Of a stretch of 9,127 nucleotides of DNA, positions 5,279 to 9,127 are shown piece by piece (the first letter of the stretch is position 1; the number at the start of each line of letters is the position of its first letter). Source of the stretch: Thermoplasmatota archaeon (GTDB lineage Archaea; Thermoplasmatota; E2; DHVEG-1). Under the pieces are notes generated by a model. It worked only from the letters and a program-made list of their open reading frames with translations, made no database searches and was not told the DNA's origin. The stretch is from positions 1 through 9,127 of the forward strand of contig JALHTX010000259.1 in the NCBI GenBank assembly GCA_022866015.1, in the 5' to 3' direction. The position numbers and the translations under genes are program-made.

Positions 5279-5980
5279 TCACTTAAAATAATCTATTAGT
5301 CCTTCTTTTTTTAATCTCCTTTCTACTTGTGGGTATAACGTTATTTCTTCGTCCTCAATCATTATTTTGCCAAGACCCATCTCTTGTAATTTTTCGTATA
5401 GTTCTTTTTTATCGTTTTTTAATGAAACTACTGCAATATTGAAGTTTAAAGCTTTGTCTTTTAAATATTCTAGGGATTTTAATTGGTAATTAAACCCTTT
5501 CTTTGCTCCAGTTAGAAAAGAAAACTCTTTAGGGTTGCATCCTTTGAGACACACACGGACATGAAGGTTATGGAATTGAGATAGTTGATCTATATATTTT
5601 TTATCTTCACCTAAAAGAATTCCGTTGGTTTCTAGTATGAATAATAAACTAGAATCTATATTTTTTAAAAGTTTGATTAAATGATCTTTACCAATAGTTG
5701 GTTCACCACCAGATACTCTAACCTGTCGATAATTCTTTTTTTTAGCGAGGGTGTTTAGAGTCCTGGCTACTTGCTCAGGAGAAAAAAATTCGCCTGTATT
5801 TTTTGTATTCCAAACGCTATTTACTGACCAGCAGAACTCGCAGCGTAAATTACAACCTACTGTATCAGCAGTTGCTATTCCACCGTAAAATCCTGTTGGG
5901 CGGAAACGGTAATATTTCTTTAATTTATCCTTTGTTACAAGTTTTTCGATTATTTTTGATAATTCGATTGGGTCGTACAT
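5279..5980 (-). CDS. Small archaeal-type radical SAM protein (Fe-S oxidoreductase)
   Basis: The product (233 aa) has the radical SAM 4Fe-4S motif Cys43-x3-Cys47-x2-Cys50 (CNLRCEFCWS), the SAM-binding GGEPT (91-95) and ETNG (117-120), in a short half-barrel-like fold. It would split S-adenosylmethionine to a 5'-deoxyadenosyl radical. The lead-in FYGGIATADTVGC (31-43) and the length recall an uncharacterised archaeal group related to pyruvate-formate-lyase activases, probably COG5014. This is from memory, and the substrate is unknown. It has no SPASM or other C-terminal cluster domain. It starts at ATG 5980, with no obvious Shine-Dalgarno, and ends in TGA. It lies 138 bp downstream of ABC-F on the same strand with TATA-like sequences between, so co-transcription is uncertain. 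I considered PylB because of the amber codon nearby, but size and motif context do not fit. Confidence 0.85.
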   Translation of the reverse strand: MYDPIELSKIIEKLVTKDKLKKYYRFRPTGFYGGIATADTVGCNLRCEFCWSVNSVWNTKNTGEFFSPEQVARTLNTLAKKKNYRQVRVSGGEPTIGKDHLIKLLKNIDSSLLFILETNGILLGEDKKYIDQLSQFHNLHVRVCLKGCNPKEFSFLTGAKKGFNYQLKSLEYLKDKALNFNIAVVSLKNDKKELYEKLQEMGLGKIMIEDEEITLYPQVERRLKKEGLIDYFK

Positions 5981-6020
5981 TTTACTTTTAATATTTTGTA
6001 GGTATTATTTTGAGTTTTGG

Positions 6021-6034
6021 TTATTTATATTATC
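6021..6034 (-). promoter_or_regulatory. Possible TATA box of the radical SAM gene
   Basis: The minus strand reads GATAATATAAATAA about 48 bp before the ATG at 5980. A second candidate, GATTTATAAG, lies at 6055-6064. Two copies of CATAGGT (6049-6055, 6065-6071) flank the latter. Confidence 0.35.
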
Positions 6035-6118
6035 TGTTTAATTAGTGCCATAGGTCTTATAAATCATAGGTACAAAAACACTCACAAATACTAGCTAATA
6101 AGAGATAAGCGTAAAAAA

Positions 6119-7954
6119 TCATTTCTTCTTCTCAGGATAATCTGCTGGTCGTAAGAATTGACTTTTGATTGCCCATTCATAGCGTTTTTCGTTATGATCA
6201 CCGATAAAAACTTCTTCTCCAACTTTATGTTTCTTATGCGTCGTCCAAATTGTAAACGTCTTATATACTATATATTTTTTAATACCAGTACTAGACAGAT
6301 ACGCAAGATGCGCATTTGAAAGATCAGCCAATTCTTTTTGACGTTGCAACCGAAAACTCGTATAATTCCCTGAATATATTTTAATAGAGCATTCATCCAT
6401 GAAAAAGATTGTATCTGCAATCATATCAAGAAACCGTCTATCATGCGAAACCGCAATCACAGTTCCTGTATAGGAATTTAAAGCACTTTCAATTGCTTTT
6501 TTTGAATTCATATCCATATGATTTGTAGGTTCATCAAGAAGCAAAAAATTATAAGGTTGTAAAATCAGTCGAAGAATAGCTAACCGTGCACGTTCTCCAC
6601 CAGACAGATGCTGCACCTGATTAAAAACCATATCTCCTTTAAAATTGAACTGCCCTAGTAACGCCTTGGCATCATTTTCAGATAGTTCACTATTATCCCT
6701 GCGAAGCTCATCAATTAGATTGTTTTCAGGAATAAGTGAGAGATGCCCCTGATCAAAATACCCTGATTTTACTCCAGAGCTTACATTCAGCATTCCTTCA
6801 TCAGGATGTATCTGATGCGTAAACATCTTCAAAAACGTTGTTTTACCGCAACCATTAGGTCCAATGAGACCTATCTTCTGCCCAGCAAAAATCTCAAAAT
6901 TCGCACGATTAAAAATAATCTTATTACCAAATCGCTTCCCAAGAGCATTCCCCTCTGCAACATTTTTACCAGACTTAAAAATAGATTTAAAATGGAACTT
7001 TAGCATATAGGATTTCAAAACAGGATTTTCAACATGCTCCAATTTTGCCAGCCGTTTCATTTTGCTTGCTATCTGCAGATCATATTTATTCCGTCTTGAC
7101 AATGTTTCAATTACCTTTTTTTGTCGTTGCATCTCAGCTTTGGCTTTCTCATACGTCTTAATTTTAATATGTGCTCTCAGACGTTTTTGTTCCTCATATT
7201 CTTCATATGTCACATCATACATTTCAAGATGATGACCCTCCATCTCAAATACTCTATCTACAAGATCATCCAAAAGATACTGATCATGAGAAACTATCAT
7301 GACTGCTTGCGGAAAATCAACAATCTGTCGCTCTAACCATTCAATTGTTTCAATATCAAGATGATTCGTGGGTTCATCCAGAAGTAAAAGATCACACTCT
7401 TTTGGTTGTGCAAGTACACTTGCAAGAGCCACTTTCTGCCACTCACCACCTGAAAGAGTACGAGGTTTTGTAGTAGGTGAAAGATCTGGTAGTCCAATCT
7501 CTTCCAAAATACCAAGTGCAGCTTCCCAACGCAAGGAACTTGCAGTCCGACTCGCAGTAACCTTAAGTTTCTGTATACTCTCAAGAATATCCAGATAGCG
7601 TGTTGATTTGTAAATCTCAGGATTCTCTAATTGTATTTCATAGTCTCTGATTTTTTGCTGAATTGTGTCTGACTGTGTGATACGTATAAAAAAATCATAT
7701 ACTGTCTCATCAAGAGAGCTTATAGGCATTTGATCCAAATATCTTATCTTCAGGTTGTCCTTTCGCCAGATTTCACCAGAGCTTGCTCGCTCCCATCCTA
7801 AAAGAATCTTAAACAGTGTAGTTTTCCCGCAACCATTTTGACCAAGAAGTCCAATGCAGTTTTCTGAATAAATATCAAATGATGTATTTTCAAATAGGAG
7901 TTTACCTTCAATTGTTTTAGATAAACCACGGACTTTAATCAGGATGTTATCCAT
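6119..7954 (-). CDS. ABC-F family ATPase (translation factor-like) with a C-terminal extension
   Basis: The product (611 aa from ATG 7954) has two ABC ATPase domains on one chain and no membrane segments, the mark of ABC-F proteins, which bind the ribosomal E site and act on stalled or specialised translation. Domain 1 has Walker A GQNGCGKTT (38-46), signature LSGGE (167-171) and Walker B LLLLDEPTNHLD (189-200). Domain 2 has GPNGCGKTT (365-373), LSGGE (450-454) and LLLDEPTNHMD (471-481). The basic helical linker lies at about 250-320, with no obvious long antibiotic-resistance-type insertion. Beyond about residue 560 is an unusual tail with several aromatic and charged residues (TIWTTHKKHKVGEEVFIG). 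A TTG at 7969 is in frame, but the TATA-like box at 7979-7988 places transcription near 7958, favouring leaderless ATG 7954. The stop is TGA. The gene looks richer in G+C than its neighbours (about 40% in samples I counted), which hints at transfer. Confidence 0.93.
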   Translation of the reverse strand: MDNILIKVRGLSKTIEGKLLFENTSFDIYSENCIGLLGQNGCGKTTLFKILLGWERASSGEIWRKDNLKIRYLDQMPISSLDETVYDFFIRITQSDTIQQKIRDYEIQLENPEIYKSTRYLDILESIQKLKVTASRTASSLRWEAALGILEEIGLPDLSPTTKPRTLSGGEWQKVALASVLAQPKECDLLLLDEPTNHLDIETIEWLERQIVDFPQAVMIVSHDQYLLDDLVDRVFEMEGHHLEMYDVTYEEYEEQKRLRAHIKIKTYEKAKAEMQRQKKVIETLSRRNKYDLQIASKMKRLAKLEHVENPVLKSYMLKFHFKSIFKSGKNVAEGNALGKRFGNKIIFNRANFEIFAGQKIGLIGPNGCGKTTFLKMFTHQIHPDEGMLNVSSGVKSGYFDQGHLSLIPENNLIDELRRDNSELSENDAKALLGQFNFKGDMVFNQVQHLSGGERARLAILRLILQPYNFLLLDEPTNHMDMNSKKAIESALNSYTGTVIAVSHDRRFLDMIADTIFFMDECSIKIYSGNYTSFRLQRQKELADLSNAHLAYLSSTGIKKYIVYKTFTIWTTHKKHKVGEEVFIGDHNEKRYEWAIKSQFLRPADYPEKKK

Positions 7955-7978
7955 CGAGGGGGATAACAAAGTTCTGTT

Positions 7979-7988
7979 GTATATTATT
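7979..7988 (-). promoter_or_regulatory. TATA box of the ABC-F gene
   Basis: The minus strand reads AATAATATAC centred about 30 bp before the ATG at 7954, so the transcript is probably almost leaderless. No Shine-Dalgarno precedes either candidate start. Confidence 0.45.
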
Positions 7989-8070
7989 TTAGGTTTTCTA
8001 AAAATCAGAATATTTTTTAATTATAGTCTTTTAATTAGAAAAATTATCAGATATTGCTTCCAAACATTTA

Positions 8071-8080
8071 TTAATATATA
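8071..8080 (+). promoter_or_regulatory. TATA box of the C25 peptidase gene
   Basis: TTAATATATA would start transcription near 8102. This leaves a leader of about 30 nt carrying GGAG at 8120-8123, 8 nt before the ATG at 8132. Confidence 0.55.
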
Positions 8081-8131
8081 TTCATTATTTTGTTTAAATA
8101 AAATATCGGGGGTTGTAACGGAGAATTATAT

Positions 8132-9127
8132 ATGAAAAATTTTATGAGAATAACTATTATCTGGGTAATTTTTTTAATTATATCATTTTCATCTACTCCT
8201 GCTGTTAACCTAATAAATCAAAATACTAACGAAACATCGGGCACTTCCATAATTCAAGATGGGAGAAATATAAAAAAGTTAGAATGGTTTTCACCTAATG
8301 GTCAATTACCAGGAACCTATGAAGAATACATAAGAACTCATCCTCTACAACCAGTAGAATTTTTTACACCAGACATCCTCTCAATAAAAAGTAATAATGG
8401 TATTTCATTATTAGTTGATACCACCCTGTATCCAGAAATTTCTGATAACATAACTCAATATATAATTGATCTTAACAATGAGGGATATTCAGTTAATCTA
8501 AAAACAGTTTCACACGGTACACCTGATGAAATAAAAAACTGGGTAAAGGAACAATATAACCAAGGTAGTATTGGCATAATTTTCATAGGTGACATCACTG
8601 CTGCATGGGCTGAAGTTTCGGGAGATGTTTTCCCCAGTGATTTATTCTACATGGATCTAGATGGCAACTGGCAGGATACAGATAAAGATGGTGACTATGA
8701 TTCTCATACACAAGGTATCGGTGACATGGGTCCAGAAATATATGTTGGTAGGATTTATGCATCAAGCTTAAAATATGATTCTGAAAAAAATTTGATAAAT
8801 GATTACTTTTCAAAAGTACACAGTTATAGAACAGGTAAGCTTTGGCAACCATGGCGTGGACTTGAATATGTTGAAGAAGACTGGCATGACATGGATGTGG
8901 GTCTTGATAATATTTACAACGATGATGTTACAAGGTATGATAATGGTTTTTATACTACCGCTCAGGATTATCTAAATCAGATAAGTTTAGGTCAACATTT
9001 TGTACAAGTATGTGTTCACAGCTACTCGGGAGGCCATTATTTCAGTACAAGACCAACAGAATCAGTAGCATATGCTCATGTCTACGTCTACTCACCAATA
9101 GACAGATCTGCTAAGCTTATATTAGGT
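8132..9127 (+). CDS. Secreted gingipain-like (C25) cysteine peptidase, N-terminal 332 codons
   Basis: The frame is open from ATG 8132 to the window end and has no stop, so the gene is partial. Residues 1 to about 24 are a signal peptide: a short basic start, the hydrophobic core ITIIWVIFLIISF and a likely cleavage near STPA. Residues about 90-200 form the gingipain N-subdomain: a strand GISLLVDTTLY, FIGDI (151-155), then an acidic PSDLFYMDLDG and DTDKDGDYD (182-190) that resembles a calcium site. PEIYVGRI (201-208) is a hallmark of family C25. The segment HFVQVCVHSYSGGH (289-302) sits where the catalytic His (GHG) region is expected; the nucleophile Cys, usually some 30 residues further, would lie just past the window end. 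It probably digests extracellular protein. GGAG precedes the ATG by 8 nt. The gene is divergent from ABC-F across 177 bp. Confidence 0.85.
   Translation, partial: MKNFMRITIIWVIFLIISFSSTPAVNLINQNTNETSGTSIIQDGRNIKKLEWFSPNGQLPGTYEEYIRTHPLQPVEFFTPDILSIKSNNGISLLVDTTLYPEISDNITQYIIDLNNEGYSVNLKTVSHGTPDEIKNWVKEQYNQGSIGIIFIGDITAAWAEVSGDVFPSDLFYMDLDGNWQDTDKDGDYDSHTQGIGDMGPEIYVGRIYASSLKYDSEKNLINDYFSKVHSYRTGKLWQPWRGLEYVEEDWHDMDVGLDNIYNDDVTRYDNGFYTTAQDYLNQISLGQHFVQVCVHSYSGGHYFSTRPTESVAYAHVYVYSPIDRSAKLILG

Noticed and set aside
5279..5980. Radical SAM gene as PylB (pyrrolysine biosynthesis), suggested by the amber codon
   Set aside because: At 233 residues it is much shorter than PylB, its motif context differs, and there are no PylC or PylD genes beside it.
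7944..8135. 63-codon hydrophobic plus-strand ORF between ABC-F and the peptidase
   Set aside because: It overlaps both neighbouring start regions and the two divergent promoters, consists mainly of Ile/Leu/Phe from AT-rich DNA, and has no ribosome-binding site.
8595..8852. 85-codon minus-strand ORF
   Set aside because: Antisense to the C25 peptidase, with His/Tyr-rich composition typical of a shadow frame.
1..9127. tRNA, rRNA, CRISPR array or insertion sequence
   Set aside because: I saw no cloverleaf with a T-loop motif, no regularly spaced repeats, and no transposase or terminal repeats.

Overview
The window is A+T-rich and looks archaeal. The genes are those of anaerobic archaea: a cytosolic sulfhydrogenase-type (group 3b-like) NiFe hydrogenase, a short malic enzyme and a small archaeal-type radical SAM protein. 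Most genes have a TATA-like box about 26 bp before a very short leader or the start codon itself, or a GGTG/GGAG Shine-Dalgarno. An anaerobic protein-degrading member of the Thermoplasmatota or a related euryarchaeal group would fit the hydrogenase, the secreted C25 peptidase and a possible amber recoding. That assignment is inference; no rRNA or marker gene is present.

Region 1 (1-2272, minus strand) holds the start of the hydrogenase small (delta) subunit gene, cut by the window edge. It is preceded, with a one-base overlap, by one long gene in which the usually separate beta (two 4Fe-4S clusters) and gamma (FAD, NAD(P), 2Fe-2S) subunits are fused. Upstream lie a TATA box, a GC-rich patch and two inverted repeats.

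Region 2 (2273-4360, mostly minus strand) holds a malic enzyme gene whose only interruption is one in-frame TAG codon, at a position where relatives carry a non-catalytic residue. None of the recognised genes ending in the window uses TAG as a stop. This is the most interesting signal: either pyrrolysine/amber recoding, a nonsense mutation or a split enzyme. A small DUF1801-family gene follows, broken by one missing base at a CCCC run. Beyond it is about 310 bp of AT-rich sequence with one possible 34-codon leaderless ORF.

Region 3 (4363-5187, plus strand) holds a nitroreductase and a 50-residue zinc-ribbon protein starting at TTG, which the reverse-strand shadow ORF hides.

Region 4 (5279-7954, minus strand) holds a small radical SAM protein downstream of an ABC-F translation ATPase with an unusual C-terminal extension. 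Region 5 (8132-end, plus strand) is divergent from ABC-F and holds the first 332 codons of a secreted gingipain-like (C25) peptidase.

Functionally, malic enzyme makes pyruvate, CO2 and NAD(P)H, and the fused hydrogenase would let electrons from NAD(P)H leave as H2 (or run in reverse). That suits a fermentative life on peptides supplied by exported peptidases. The two genes are separately transcribed, so the link is metabolic rather than an operon.
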